64,000 nucleotides of DNA. It comes from Linum tenue (taxonomy: Eukaryota > Streptophyta > Magnoliopsida > Malpighiales > Linaceae). A program made the translations under genes and the position numbers. Below are positions 11,977 to 24,341 of this stretch, piece after piece. Every line of letters begins with the position of its first letter. Position 1 is the first letter of the stretch. The DNA is taken from NCBI GenBank assembly GCA_946122785.1, contig CAMGYJ010000005.1, positions 85,926,547-85,990,546 on the forward strand, in the 5' to 3' direction. The notes below the pieces were generated by a model. The model searched no databases. It saw only the letters and a program-made list of their open reading frames with translations, and was not told the origin of the DNA.

Positions 11977-12422
11977 TAAGCCCTCTCTATCCCGAGAGCC
12001 GCTTGATAAATCTCCTCTCTGTTATTCCACATCAGCATACTCAACTGCTTCTTAAGGGTAGGCTTCATATTCTCTAAATAGTGGACACGCTAGGCCGCCT
12101 TCCTTGGAATTGGGGTCCTCCGTAGGGCAGTAGCTTCTCGAACCGTTAAGTATACTCCGCAATGCCCTCTTTGTCCCACTTGTGCTTGATCAATATGAAC
12201 TCCCTCTACTTGCCGAGATGGTAGGCCTCGGGCACAAAAGGTTCGCGGAATATCCGCATCAGCTCTAGCCAGGTGATGGCTGGTGGGACTCTATAAACCT
12301 TTTCAAATCGGTTGGCCAACCCTTTTTCTTGAAATTCCTCTTTTCCTTTAAAAACTTAATCTTTTGAAAACTCAGATTGTCACTCCAGTATTCCTTGGAG
12401 ACTAAGAAATAGAGGAATGTCA
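11977..12422 (-). pseudogene. Gag remnant of the outer Ty3/gypsy element
   Basis: The minus strand between the primer-binding site and the nested insertion reads as a decayed chromovirus-type gag. Fragments include TWLELMRIFREPFVPEAYHL, REFILIKHKWDKEGIAEYT and LKKQLSMLMWNN, separated by in-frame stops. The pattern matches the retrotransposon gag domain (F...F.P......EF..L.....V.EY...F). The frame would continue at 6528 on the other side of the nested element. Confidence 0.6.
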
Positions 12423-12434
12423 GCTCTGATACCA
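12423..12434 (-). other. Primer-binding site for initiator Met tRNA
   Basis: The minus strand reads TGGTATCAGAGC, the standard 12-nt plant PBS complementary to the 3' end of tRNA-iMet. It is 3 nt from the LTR edge at 12438. This fixes the element's orientation as minus and marks 12438-14989 as its 5' LTR. Confidence 0.88.
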
Positions 12435-12437
12435 AAA

Positions 12438-14989
12438 TGAAACAATCAATCCTTTTGAAAAACCCAATCATAACTCGAACCAAAAACCGGTAACCCGGAG
12501 CAACCCAAAACAGGTTTACAAGTCAAAACCGAAAATCAACAACGACAATGTTTAAGATTCTCAAGGAAAATGTCCTAAACACTTGGGCGACCTCAATCCA
12601 AAGAAACAAAACATAAAATACAATGCTTGAGTTTCCCAGTATACTCATTAAGACATGAAATAAAGACAAGAATATTAAATGATTCTATCTCGTTACCCCG
12701 ATCCTTATGACATCTCCAAGTCTGGTGCGACTGTCCTCCTCGTGATGAACACGTCCTCCTCCCCTCTCTATACCTAGTGAGTGAGAAGGGGTCAGTCTCG
12801 TTGTTACTTCCTAAGGTCTTTATCTTAAGCAATTCCTTACTAAACACATTATTAGGGTTCCAGCCTTAGACAAAAGTCGTTCTTACTAGTCCAGGAGGTC
12901 AATACTAGCGAGAGTCCCACAGCTACGCTAGTTCGTTAGGTATAAAGTGTTAACATTGTATTTCTCCATGAGATCAAGGTAACAAGTGATCATCCAAACG
13001 CACGAGCGCCGACCTCGATGAGGAAAGGGATTGGCTTTGGGCCATAAATGCGGTAGAGAAGGGTTGCACGAGGTTTACGTCCAATTGAAGTTCTTTTGGC
13101 CAAGGTGGTCGCTTTATTTGTATAGAAAGAGGAACTTGACCTCGCAGGTGATGCCCGCTCCTCCAGACCCCAACTCGTATCGTTCCTGTGATCTCCAGCT
13201 CATGTCATCCTATATACTTTATTCTCAAAACAGTCTATAGAAGATCTTTACTCCCATATTATCTTATAAAAGTTCTTTACTCATAAATTTAACTTATACA
13301 CCAAATACTGGGGACCACCGCGGTACCTCTCGTCGTCCGGTGTCCCGACTATAGTATGCCAACCGCGTTACGTCTCGCTGTCCAGTTGCAAACCCAAACT
13401 TGGCAATGGCACTGCATTACGTCTTGCCATCCAGCCCATGCCCCGCCAACTAATGCGTTACCTCTCATCGTCCAGTAGTGACCCCAACAAACACGATCAA
13501 CTGTTGCATTTCGTCTCGCCGTCCAGCAATGATCCGACCATCTACCGCGTCCAGTAGTGGCCCAACCGCCCGTGGGTTCCTTTACCATCAACCATACATT
13601 ACACATACACACGTTCATTCATTCATACATAGCACAACGCGTGCCTCCACCTTCAAAAGGCGGTGGGATCCTCACACACATAAGCGCGCGTTACTCACGA
13701 AATTAACTAAACTACTATAAGTAAATGCATAGACTAAAAGACCTCAATGGAGATTTTACCCCATTTACACTCACCTTGAAATGATGACTCCTCAATTCCT
13801 TACTAAAAAAAATCCCTCCTTCGCCCAACTATCTCGGGAAAACCTATAAATTCATTTTTGGACGACCTTTCTCGCTCTAAAGTCCCTTCTAATTTACCAA
13901 AGCACCCTCTCCTCAACGTACCATTCTCGAACCTCTTTCCAAGGATCCCGTAACCTCGTTTAAAAAGTTTCGAGAAATAATCCCTTCAAAAACCGCCCCT
14001 TTTCTAATTAATTTCGTCTTGGACGAATTTTACACCTAACTTGAACCTTCTTAAAAATTCAAATAATAATTTTCCCATCTCAATCATGAGAACATATATC
14101 CTGGAAAATTATCAAACCTTAAAGTACGTCTGCATGATTTTTATTTAATTAATAATTTCTAAAAATAGTAATTCTTCTTCAAAAATCCCCAAATTAAATC
14201 ACAGTCATCTTATAGAACTCTCACAATTTATAAAATTGTTACAATTAAAAACAAACACCTGCAAAGGCTCGAAACAATTAAAATCACTAAAATCACGTTT
14301 TTGGAAATTTCGTGCAGCTTTAGTGACCACCTAAAATATTTCACTAAAAGCTTGTAAAGTCAAACGCAAGAAACCAAGAATTGCACCCTCACGAAAAATC
14401 ACCAAAACAACCGGTCTAATACGAAAGGATCGAGTTCTCTTACCTTTAGAACGAGTCTAGGACTAGATTGGATGGCCCGTGACGTTGATCTCCTCGTTGA
14501 TCGATGTTCGAACCCTTAAATGACATCGCAAACGCTATAATACATTAATACGAATTTTGGATTAGCCTATCGATGAATCAAATTTTAAATCACGAGGGCT
14601 ATCGTGATCGTTACCATCGAAACCGAACATGCGCTGGGGATCGGTGAACTGGGATGGGGCCGGGTCCTCTTCCTCCCTTTTTCTTCCGCTCCGCTGCGCT
14701 ACCCCTGGGAAATAGATGGTGGCGGGGATGGTTTCCGCTGCTGCTGGGAAAACAAATGGGAATGGGATTTTGTTGAGGAGTGGGGAGGTTGTTGCTGGGG
14801 AAAGAAAAGGACGGGGTGTGGGGTTTTTGGAATGTGTGGGCCGCTCGGCGTTTTTGGCCGAGTACTGATATATATTTTTTATATAATAATTATTATTATT
14901 ATTCCTAATTCGCAGTTGCATACGTAACCATCAAATCCACTGTTCATGTGTTATTGCCGAACCTCAATCAAAACATCGGGGGTGTTACA
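12438..14989 (-). mobile_element. 5' LTR (2552 bp) of the minus-strand Ty3/gypsy element
   Basis: On the minus strand it starts TGTAACACCCCCGATGTTTTG (edge 14989) and ends ...TTGTTTCA (12438), giving TG...CA ends next to the PBS. It is collinear with 3804-5940 over its first two thirds. It includes a stem-loop array (13313-13534), a GC-rich block around 14620-14860 and an AT tract near 14870-14900. Confidence 0.82.
13313..13534. repeat. Tandem stem-loop array in the Ty3 LTR (5' copy)
   Basis: Second copy of the array at 3866-4087. The constant loop is kept (GTTACGTCTCGCTGTC, ATTACGTCTTGCCATC and similar). Stems are kept, partly with different bases, for example CACCG/CGGTG here against CACC/GGTG there. 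Confidence 0.7.
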
Positions 14990-15728
14990 TTATACACAAT
15001 CCGCAACCCAAACTTCGCCCCATACTTGGAACAAAATGGACAAATTGAACCATTAAATTCCTATTAATGCCCCAAAGACGTCCAGAAGAATTTCGGCCCA
15101 AATCTCCTCCCTTTTGATTTGCTGGGCTTTAAGTCCAATTCATACTCGCCCTCTGCTACTTCCAAAATCTACATGTGCCATTTTTCTCATCTTCACCTAA
15201 AAACACCAAAATTTAACACAAAATGATAATGTATTTTCAACCATTCCAAGGTTAATTGTCCTATAAACAAACATTATATGTCTCAAACATATCGAGAAAT
15301 AATCACATAATATCACTATGTTTTCGACAATTATCAGTTAATGTGTTAACATTTAATCACTATCACGAAAGAAACCAAAAAAATATTCGAAGTGGGATGG
15401 TGATGCTATTCAAACACTTTTGAAGTAAGATTAATCCAAGCTAGGTAGCCTTAACTAGATATATTGTTAGTCATAGTCTTGGTCATTCACTATAGGTGAA
15501 ACTATCCAAAGCAACACATTTACTTCCTGGTTTCCTACATCCTACCAGTCACTCTTTACTGCTCTCTTTACTTTTATGAAATTTTCTTTACTTCTTGTAC
15601 CTATGATTCTTTCTGCTCTTTGTTAGTTTAGTAGGAATAGCACTAGGAGCACCTCAACCCCATTAGCTTTACTTGTAATACTAGTAGATGGTCTAAAGGA
15701 GAGACATTTTCGGAGGCCTTACAAAAAT
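14990..15728. other. No recognised feature
   Basis: Right flank of the Ty3 element. AT-rich with no domain-bearing ORF seen. Stop-broken reading frames around 15480-15720 may belong to the interrupted exon that follows. Confidence 0.3.
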
Positions 15729-16535
15729 ATGACTCTAGAAATTAGTTTAGGTTATTTAGTTTCTAAGAAATATTATAGTCGTTGCTACACGTCCTATTTT
15801 CACCTGGTAACCTGTACTAGAAGATGTTGGAATTTTGTTCATGACTTGTTTTTTTCTAAAGAGGAATTGTTGACAGAGGAAGAGGGTAACGCAGGATTAG
15901 AGTGTGAGAAAATAAGAGCAAGGATACTTGTGGCTGAAATAAATAGAGCAGTCTTCCCATGGTTCAAAAAGGCACGCTTAACCTTACGCTTAGGCATGCC
16001 TAGGCGCAAGGCAATGGAAAAACGCCTCGCCTAGGGGTTTAGCGCCTAATTAGATGCTGGAACACTTCAACGGAGTAAGGCGACATCTAAGTCTGTCCTA
16101 AACATTTATAGATGGAGCTAGGAAGTCAATATTAATGGATAAAATTAACATCAACTACTAAATCAATTTTCTATATCAATATTTTCAATAGCACAATAAC
16201 TTTGTGAGCTATTGATCTATAAATCTACGAATTCGTAAGTTATGTTCTTGTCAATAAGTGTTGAGTAAGTTATTAATCATTTAAACTGAAGTGAGGAAGT
16301 ATTGTAGATTATTATTCCATTCGTCATGTAGTGTGAATAGCTATTTTCTTACAACGCCTAGGCATGCTTAGTCTACGCCTAGGCAAGCTAGGCGCGCTAG
16401 GCAAAGGCTCAACGCCCGGCTTACGCCTAGCGCCTTTTTGAACCTTGAGTCTTCCATATTGGGGCAACGCAAGCATTTGTTTCAGGTGGCATTACGAGCG
16501 TATTTTTTTATAAAACACTTGGATATTGTGGACAG
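15729..16535 (+). pseudogene. Unidentified coding exon interrupted by a hAT MITE
   Basis: An open frame runs from 15729 (fragments FVHDLFFSKEELLTEEEG, then ECEKIRARILVAEINRAVF) to the MITE insertion at 15957. Removing the MITE and one TSD copy, the frame continues without a stop as HIGATQAFVSGGITSVFFYK to GYCGQ. It then meets CAG/GTATGT at 16535/16536, a good plant splice donor. The undisturbed frame across the empty site and the donor suggest a real exon or a recent pseudogene. I do not recognise the protein. The true 5' limit is unknown. Confidence 0.45.
15958..16447. mobile_element. hAT-type MITE (490 bp)
   Basis: Termini CATGGTTCAAAAAGGC (left) and, reversed, CAAGGTTCAAAAAGGC (right). 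The 8-bp TSD AGTCTTCC is at 15950-15957 and 16448-16455. The interior is GC-rich near both ends with repeated GCCTAGGCG-type motifs, and AT-rich in the middle. No ORF. Confidence 0.85.
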
Positions 16536-16643
16536 GTATGTAACATTTAACCACACGTGGTTGGTTTTAGACTTTTAGTTACCAAGGTTGAAAAGTAGGG
16601 AAATTGAAGCAACTCCCACCGATTACTCTTCGAGAAATTTAGG

Positions 16644-18203
16644 TTGAAAAAGTAGGACATTTGGTGCTATTTACCCTTCATATTTAGGATTTTTCGTGCA
16701 AAATCATGTTTATAATTAGAAGAATATCATCGATTGCATCCATATTTCGTCCCTATTTGATTATATCGTGATTTTAGGGTGCTTTAGACGATACATGTGA
16801 ATTAGGTACGAAAAATGGCACAAGTGTAGTGAAATGGGTAGGAAACTAATGATCACAGCCTGGACGTGGAAGATCTCGGCCGAGACATCAGATTTTGAAT
16901 CAAAAGAGAGGATCGCGGCCTGAGACTATAGTTCGCAGCCGCGAAAATGGATCCCTTGGGCGCGAACTTCGTGAGGAAGCAACCCAAGAGAAAACAGAAA
17001 GTTTTGACAGTCAAATTACAGTCACCGCCTTCCCTTACCGCGAGAAATTTCGCGACCGCGACTCACCAATCGCGATCGTGAAGTCAGCCTGCGAACTCTC
17101 AGAAGACGAACACCAAAACGACGATGCTTGACGATCGCGGGCTCGAAGGGAAAGATCGTGACCGCGAACTCCCTCTGCTCGGCCGTGAACTTGTCCGTCG
17201 TCCTAAAGTATAAATAGAGGACCTCTTCCCCCATTTTAAGAGAGCAAATTTTCAAATAGAAATTTCTGGTTAGGGGAGAGAGAGGAGAGAGGGAATCTAA
17301 AGGAAGGACAAGAGGAGAAGGTAGAGGAGAGTAGCCATCTTCTTCAACATCAAGCATTCCCCTAATTCTTTTATGTGTCTTCTTCCCTCCTTTATCGAGT
17401 AGTCTCTTAAGATACTAGGGGTTTTAACCCCCAAACCCTAGTTTTAGGGATATTATGTAATGAATGAACATGTTAGGTTTTTGAATGAATGTGTTTGTCT
17501 AGTTGATTTTAATGCTTCTTCTAGGTTTAATTATACTTGGGTGAATCGCCATAATCTTCTCTACTAGCCTACTTGAGCTTTTACATTGGGAATAGAGTTT
17601 TAGGGTTAGACGGGTATGCGTCATCTCACATCTGGCAGATTAGGGTTAGATGAATGAATAGGGTCTTGTTGTGGACGAGACGACCGAACCCCTGCTAGAA
17701 GAACACATTCCTAGATGGAACCCAGGATGAAACCTCGGTGTGGACGGTGGGTAGTACCCATTGAAAGGAGCTAGGTTCTTAAATCCCCAGATACGTGAGG
17801 CTATACCGAGGTGACAATGGAGTAGGTAGGGCGTACTCGAAGGCGTGTGGATAATCATGAAGGACCACTAAAAAGAGATCACTCGCCGCATTCTCTTAAC
17901 CTAACATGTTTAGACATTTGCACGATAGACCTAGGCTAGGGCGAGGATTAGTTCCCATGTACCTGTTTTATCATTGTTTGTTCTATCTACTAGTTATTTC
18001 ATTTGAATCCTCCAACACAACCCTTAAACTGATCGGCTAGATAACGACAGCGTGGGAAGTAGACTAGGGTACCGGGGCCCGAGTGAATTCGACCTTGATT
18101 GCCACTCTATGACAACGCCATTATAGGTTAAACTTGGCCTAGAATTGGGTAGTTATTAATACGTGCAAACTACTGACAATGACCTGCACGGAATGAATCG
18201 ATC
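16644..18203 (+). repeat. LTR of Athila family C, plus orientation
   Basis: Matches the minus-strand LTRs at 57894-59465 and 39624-42745 along its length: GTGCTATTTACCCTTCATAT near the start, GGGTGCTTTAGACGATACAT, the ACCCTAGTTTTAGGG region and CTACTGACAATGACCTGCAC near the end. The palindrome cluster at 16870-17190 uses TCGCGGCC/GCCGCGA-type motifs. No matching TSD or primer site follows, so it is a solo LTR or a fragment. Confidence 0.65.
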
Positions 18204-19055
18204 ATCTACCATCTCTTGTTGGCTAGTCTAATCTCGAATTTTTTTGTTTGTTGAGTAAAGGTTCATTAGTAGGTTACTAGGTTAGAAGAGATGATGTCCC
18301 TCTTAGGCTGTGAAAGAGGTGTAGAAAAAAGTTGTTGCCAATACGCTTCTTTTTCATTTTATGTGATGTCCTATTTTGGATTTCTTGCCTCTCTATGTAG
18401 GGATTTAAATAGACATTTGGCTCATTTCTGGTTGGGGATAAAGAGATGAACGTTGAATTCATTGGGTCCCTGAAAGTTGCTATGCCTTAGCAAATCGGAG
18501 GGAGATGGGTTTTCAGCGATTTGGAGAAATAATGAAGCCCTCATGGATTAGTTAGGTTGGAGACTTTTGATGGAGCCATATTACCTAGTAGTCATATTTA
18601 CAAAGTTATTTATCATCTTAATTCTTCCTTTTATGTCAAGAACAAGTAATGAAAAGTAAAGCAAGAAGAACAAAGTTGTTTAGGGGGGGTTTTCAAATTA
18701 TAGATGCATCAAAGTAAAAAGATATATTATTGTATAAGAGAGTGAATCTCGAATAGCATCATGCATACTAAGGCTCAATCATATCATGTATCATTGACTC
18801 AACTATAGCATCACTTTATCCCTTCCACTAAGACCATTCTCTACCCGTGCGTGTGCCTCTTTCGATAGAGGTTAATTAGCTAATGTGTGCTTTCGCTTCA
18901 TGCCATTACCAAATTAATGAAGAAAAAGGAAGTTAGGATAACATATGATTAAGTGTGGGTCTCTTAAGCCATAATCGATGGTCTATAGCATTGATGATCT
19001 AATAATCAAGCATTTCCACTCCTCGAAGTATAGACGGTTGATCATTCCCTCTACA
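18204..19055. other. No recognised feature
   Basis: Unassigned sequence between the family C LTR and a fold-back element. No coding potential or clear termini seen. Confidence 0.3.
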
Positions 19056-19770
19056 CTCGTGGTTTCAGAAATTAACATCATAGCCTCAACTATGCAACAT
19101 ATAGACTCAATTGGCCCGACACATGGTTTGACCGTCAATTTGGATGGTCAACACCGTTGACCGTTAGTCAATACGTCATTTCATTGCCTCGTCAGCCTAA
19201 AAATTATTAAAAAAATCAAATTCAAATTATTTTCCTAATTTCTATTATTAATCATTTTTAAATTAACCAAAAAATAAAAATTTTAAAAATAAATAAATTT
19301 TATATTTTATTTGAAAATGATAAATTTTATAAATTAACCATTATCAATTTAAATTTAAATTTTTTTTAAAATATGATATAAATTATATATTTTATTTTTG
19401 TGTAATGTTAAATATATAACATAATTTGATAATTTTTGGTTAATTTATAAAATTTGTCATTTTCAAATTACACAAAAATAAAAAAAATAAATTTATTTTA
19501 CGTTTTTATAAATTATTTTTTGTTAATTTTATTATAAATAATAAAAATTAAAAAAGTTTGAATTTGAATTTTTAATGATTATTAGGCTGACGTGGCAATG
19601 ACATGGCGTGTTGACTAACGGTCAATGGTGTTGACCATCCAAATTGACGGTCAAACTTGGTGTCGGGCCAATTGAGTCTATATGTTACATAGTTGAGGCC
19701 AGGATGTTAATTTCTGAAACCACGGGCCGAAGTTGATTATATGGTCATAGTTCAGGCCAAAATAAGGTAT
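19056..19770. mobile_element. Fold-back (long-TIR) element related to 45400-45910
   Basis: The left arm (19056 to about 19235) and right arm (about 19540-19725) are inverted repeats of roughly 170 bp. They share GTGGTTTCAGAAATTAACAT, GACTCAATTGGCCCGACAC, TTTGACCGTCAATTTGGATG and TTGACCGTTAGTCAA. The middle is about 300 bp of almost pure AT. The right end keeps GGCCTGAACTATGACC and GAGTTAATACC, like the termini of the complete copy at 45400. The matching outermost part of the left arm is missing. Confidence 0.7.
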
Positions 19771-19899
19771 TAACTCTAGATAATACTAAGAACAATGCAT
19801 ATATTAGCACAACATCATTAATAAAGAAATCATTCATACTAGATAAACAACAATGATCATCACATAAGAATCAAAATCAAAATCCATCCAAACATAACA

Positions 19900-20759
19900 A
19901 GCATAAAAAATATAAGCATCATATCAAATCATAACATCCACACATGTGAAGATAAACGAGTTCACATCCTCACTCAATAATTTTGAACGAACAACACAGA
20001 AGAGAAGGAGGGTACCAGCATCGATAATGAAAGCATCTCCTTAGTTGCACCCTCTCCTACGAAAGTTAAGCTCTTACTCAAGCAGAGTATATAGAAGTTT
20101 GAGTGTAGTTGTGAAGCTTACTGAACTAATGAGTCTAGCCCTCTATCAATAGGGGTAAAACTCGGTCAAAACCCTCCCAAACCAACTAGGAAAAGGTTTT
20201 TTTTACTTAAGGCCAAAGTCAAGGAATAAAATCTTGTTTTGGGCTTAGGCCTACTGCTGCACGTTTTCTTCTTGGGCTGGTCGTTTTAACCCATGACAAC
20301 CTCTCATAAAGATTTGATTGCATTTTGACCATGTCTCCATGGGCGGTGGTTGGACCAATTGTTGGGCCGCTGCTGATTTATGCTTCTACTTTGGCTGAGT
20401 CTTCCTCTGTTGGGCTTCACTTGGGCTCTACTTGTGGACACTAGTAGGCTTCTCCGTCATTGGACCTCATCTTTATCATGAAAACTCCTTATTCTTCTCT
20501 TGATAGCTCCTTTGGTTATCCAGAGTTGTCCAATGCTTGATCCAAGTTTCCTTAGGCTGCTTGTACCATAAATACCATCAGAAAACATACCAACAAGCCA
20601 TCAAAGAGTACAGAAACATATCCTAGGTCTAATAAAGGCTTATTGATCAAAGATTAATGATTTAGATAACAAATACAAGAAAAAAGACTAAAGATGCATT
20701 GATAGAAGGGAGAAATGTATCAAGTGTGGGAGTGATAAACACTATATAAAGTGTCATCA
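19900..20759 (-). repeat. Probable minus-strand Tat/Athila LTR (lower boundary unknown)
   Basis: The minus strand starts TGATGACACTTTATATAG at 20759. It is preceded by an A/G-rich GCAAAGTTCAAATGTGGG and a GTTTGCTTGGGAACAAGC motif (20768-20815) that resembles the 3' end of Athila-like internal regions. The far end was not located. Confidence 0.4.
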
Positions 20760-20843
20760 GCAATATCCCACATTTGAACTTTGCTTGTTCCCAAGCAAAC
20801 ACTATTCATAATCATACAAATCAATGAACCTTAGGAAACATCA

Positions 20844-22039
20844 TGATAACACCGTATTTACACATATTTTTCCTGACAGTTCTCGACCATTTGGCTTAGG
20901 CGTTGATTGCTTTTTGGCCCATTTTACGCTAGGTAGTGCTTGTTGGTGATTTTTCAGGTCCTCGCACGTAAATGGAGGCTGATGAGCAAGTCTGGATGTA
21001 ACTGGAGAGCAGACGGGAACCGGAGGCCAAAGTAGCAAAATCCACGGTCTGGTCCCTCAATTCCACGACCGTGGATTCCACGATTGGAGCGTCCAGGAGT
21101 AATCCTCGGTCTGGCGCCTCAATTCCACGAACAGGGATTTAAGTTGGCCAATAGTGGATTTGGCTCGTGTGCCACTTAGCGATGCGCGCCGTTTTTGGAA
21201 ATCCACGGTCTGAATCTCAATTCCACAATCGTGGATTCTGACCGTGGATTTCGACATCGGGTCTTCTAAGCCGCAAACTTGGGATTCTAGTTCATTATCC
21301 CGGATTTTTTAGTTCTAAAGAGAAAGAGAGAGAAAGTCACGAAGAATAACCTTGGGAACAGATTGGAGTGATCTCGGGACGTTGGAGCTTAATCTTTCAC
21401 CCTCTGAGTGCCGATTTCCAGCCTAGAGCATATTTTCATTTTTCATAAGATGATTTCTCTTCCAAGCTTGGTGTTTTTCCTTTTGTCCATGGAGTAAACT
21501 CGTCTCTACCACTTGGGTATAAAGAACCCTAGTTGTGCATGTTATGAGCAGTTGTATGAACCGATATCCAGTACATTGATGATTATATATCCAATTGAGG
21601 TTTTTATCCAGAAATTTATGTGTCTTGATCAATCTTGTATGTTTCCAACTTTAACCTAGAACGATAGAATTTGAATAGGTTAATAGAGCATCTTGATTTG
21701 GAAGTGGTGAATAGATTGTGCGAGAGTTGATCGATTCATTGCTCTGTGCTGGAATCTATAGCAGTAGAGGAGATCTATTTTTACTGCCTTAGCACCTTAT
21801 CTCGGTGAAGGCTAGTTGCTTGCGCTTGTTCAGCTTAAGAGATTCCAAGCTAGGTTCGGATCTTCTACAATATAAATCTGAATTAAATTGGATTGGGTGA
21901 ATTACAACTCGACCTAACTGCCAACTAGGGGGAATCATTAACACTTCACTCAACCTTTACTACTAGATAATAGATAATCACGGAGTAGGCAATACATCTA
22001 GGCCCCGGGTTGATAAGTAAAACTAAACCACTATTCTGG
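20844..22039 (+). repeat. Truncated LTR related to family A, plus orientation
   Basis: Starts TGATAACACCGTATTTACAC. It shares with family A the TTTTACGCTAGG, GAACCCTAG, GATTCCAAGCTA, ATAATAGATAATCACGGAGTA and GGGTTGATAA blocks in order. It breaks off at CCACTATTCTG (22039), about 50 bp before the expected TG...CA end. The palindrome cluster at 21040-21260 uses CCACGACCGTGG-type motifs. Confidence 0.7.
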
Positions 22040-23148
22040 GGTAGTGAATCATAGAGAGTCACATCACTCGACCTTTCTTGGGTAGTGAATCATAAGCAAC
22101 TAACAAGGTAAAAATTAGCATGAGAGAATCCTAAGCACATCAACATGGAAGAATATCATGCTGGGTAATCAAAGCATCAACTACTAACTTTCCATTAGAG
22201 TCTCAAAACGATAGGGTGGAGCTTTTGATAAACTTTACGTTGTGAATGCTTTCTACCATAAACTTGACATTTCGGCAATCACCTTGCATTATTCAAACCA
22301 TACTCTTTTTCTGTTTTTCAAAATTTTCTTCCCTTGCAACCAACTTTTTTTCCTTCTTTTTCTTGACTTTTCTTATGGTGGAGAGTTCTTTTAGGACTTT
22401 ACCCTTTTTGGTTGAGCAAGAGTTTAGAAGCTCCTATATCTCAACTCATATGGAGAGTCAATGAAATTAAGGGGTTTCTATAGCTCTATACATAGCCTTT
22501 TTTACTACATTGTTTGAAAAGACTCAAAATGTTCAAACCCAAGAAAATGAAAGATAAATTCCTTGATTTCTTGATCTCTTAACTGCTATTTCTCATGGTG
22601 GTGGTCCACTGTGTGGAAAGAGGGTCTGAATGAACTCCCAAAGTCCTTTATCAATGAAGATCTCCACTGTTGAACTACCTCTTGTCTCACGCGCCAAGCT
22701 CGAGTTTCATCAAGCTCCATTTGTCTCTCCTGCTCAAAGTCATCCCGCTCCTACTAGTTCAAGGTCTTGTAGGTAGTCATACTCTCCTCCTACCTCTCAT
22801 TGGCTGCTCTCAACTCTCCTAGTTAGACCCAATTTCTCTATGCTAAGATGGTGGTGGTGGGTAGCCAACTCCATATCCATTCTCGTGTATCCTCTCTTGG
22901 TGCAATGCTAGTCTCCCTACCTTCGTCCATGTTGAGAAACGTGGGCAATCATTGCTTGCGAGGTCTGCTCCCTTGCTTGTCATCTTGTCTACTTTAAAGG
23001 TGTAAGTCGTCTGTGAATTGGTCCTTCCCTTGCCAGAGTAACCCACAATTCAAATATGTACTCCTCTCTATGCTCGTCTATGTGTCAGCGATAGTGAGGA
23101 TATAGCCTCCTCTTGGAAGTCCTCGTGGAGAAGTGACAGATGTGCACA
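22040..23148 (-). other. Probable internal remnant of a minus-strand Athila-like element
   Basis: Lies between two LTR fragments. The minus-strand frame ending GVGYPPPPS (about 22843-23046) resembles the glycine/tyrosine/proline-rich start of ORFs in these non-autonomous elements (compare WGYPPP at 51270). A GGGTAGTGAATCATA motif is duplicated at 22040 and 22079. No domain can be named. Confidence 0.35.
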
Positions 23149-24341
23149 TGACTCGCTAAAACACAACTCCTAACAATGGCCAAGTGTAACCAATGAAAGG
23201 GACTACACTATAGTGGCACAAGTAATAATTGTCAAATCCACAGGTCTCTAGAGTTACTATTACTCAGTTTCAGTTCATTGTCAAGCAAAACAAATTAAGA
23301 TAGAATAACTATAACTACTCTAGCAAACTACAGTTAAAGTTAATCTAATTACAGGTTGGGAACTCACAGTATGATTCCCCTTAGCTCCTCAATTAGGTAC
23401 AAATTGTAATTTTCTTTGGTTGTTTTACTATTGAGTAAACTCCGAAAGATCCGATAATACCTTGGAATCTCTTAAGCTGACCAAGCCATCTGAGACACAA
23501 TACCCGGCAGGCAACTAACCTTCACCAGGATAGAATGCTAAGGAAATTCATACAAATTTCCGCTACTTTGAATGAATTCCAGTACAAAGTAGTGAATTGA
23601 TTGACTCTCGCACAATCAATTCACTACTAACAATGAAGAAGCTATCTTAACCTAATCAAATTTTTTCTATAATAAGTTAAACTAGAATTCAAAAAAAATA
23701 TTATTAGGATTCAATTGACTCAACAAATCATGCCTCAATCGATTAAAATCAAACAGTATAACATCCAAAAGTCATTACAAGCAAGATCCCTAACACATGG
23801 AACTAGGGTTCTTCATACCCAAGTGAGAAGGAGGTTACTCCATAGAGAGAGAGAGAGAGAGAGAGAGAAACAGAAATCAAAGAATCATACTCATAATGAT
23901 GTGTATAATCTGCATTGTGATGTCAATCATCACTCCAAGGGGCAAAATCCAAACTTCAATGGTGAAAACCCAGCTCAAAGCTGCTCTTGGGTCTTGTTCT
24001 TCGTCACTTTCTCTCTCTAAAACTTTGTTTTTGTGTTCCATAGTCGAATCCCCTCTTATTGGCTCAAATATGCCCATTTAAATTCGGGAAGGGGAAAAAC
24101 ATCGGCGGTGTTTTTATGAAACATGGTCATGTTCTGAGGAAACACAACAATGTTTGTGTCTTAGCAACTACAAGGTGAAACACTGGCGGTGTTTAAGCAG
24201 GGGTTGCCGGTGTTTTGCCTCCCAAGTCTCCAAACGACCTGAAACTTACGCCTAAGCCTCCTTCTACCTACTAGCAAAGCACTTAAAATCGAGATTTTAT
24301 GTAAAATCGAAAATAGGGGTAAAATCGAAATGGTAAAATCA
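23149..24341 (-). repeat. LTR of an Athila-like family (D), minus orientation
   Basis: The plus strand begins TGACTCGCTAAAACACAACTCC, the exact reverse of the family B LTR end. It continues collinear with family B (GGTTGGGAACTCAC, CTTAGCTCCTCAATTAGG, TTACTCCATAGAG, CTAGGGTTCTTC). The other edge is placed at TGATTTTACC (24341, minus). A palindrome cluster at 24085-24225 uses AACACTGGCGGTGTT-type motifs. No TSD or adjacent PBS, so probably a solo or fragmentary LTR. A GA microsatellite lies at 23848-23868. Confidence 0.65.
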
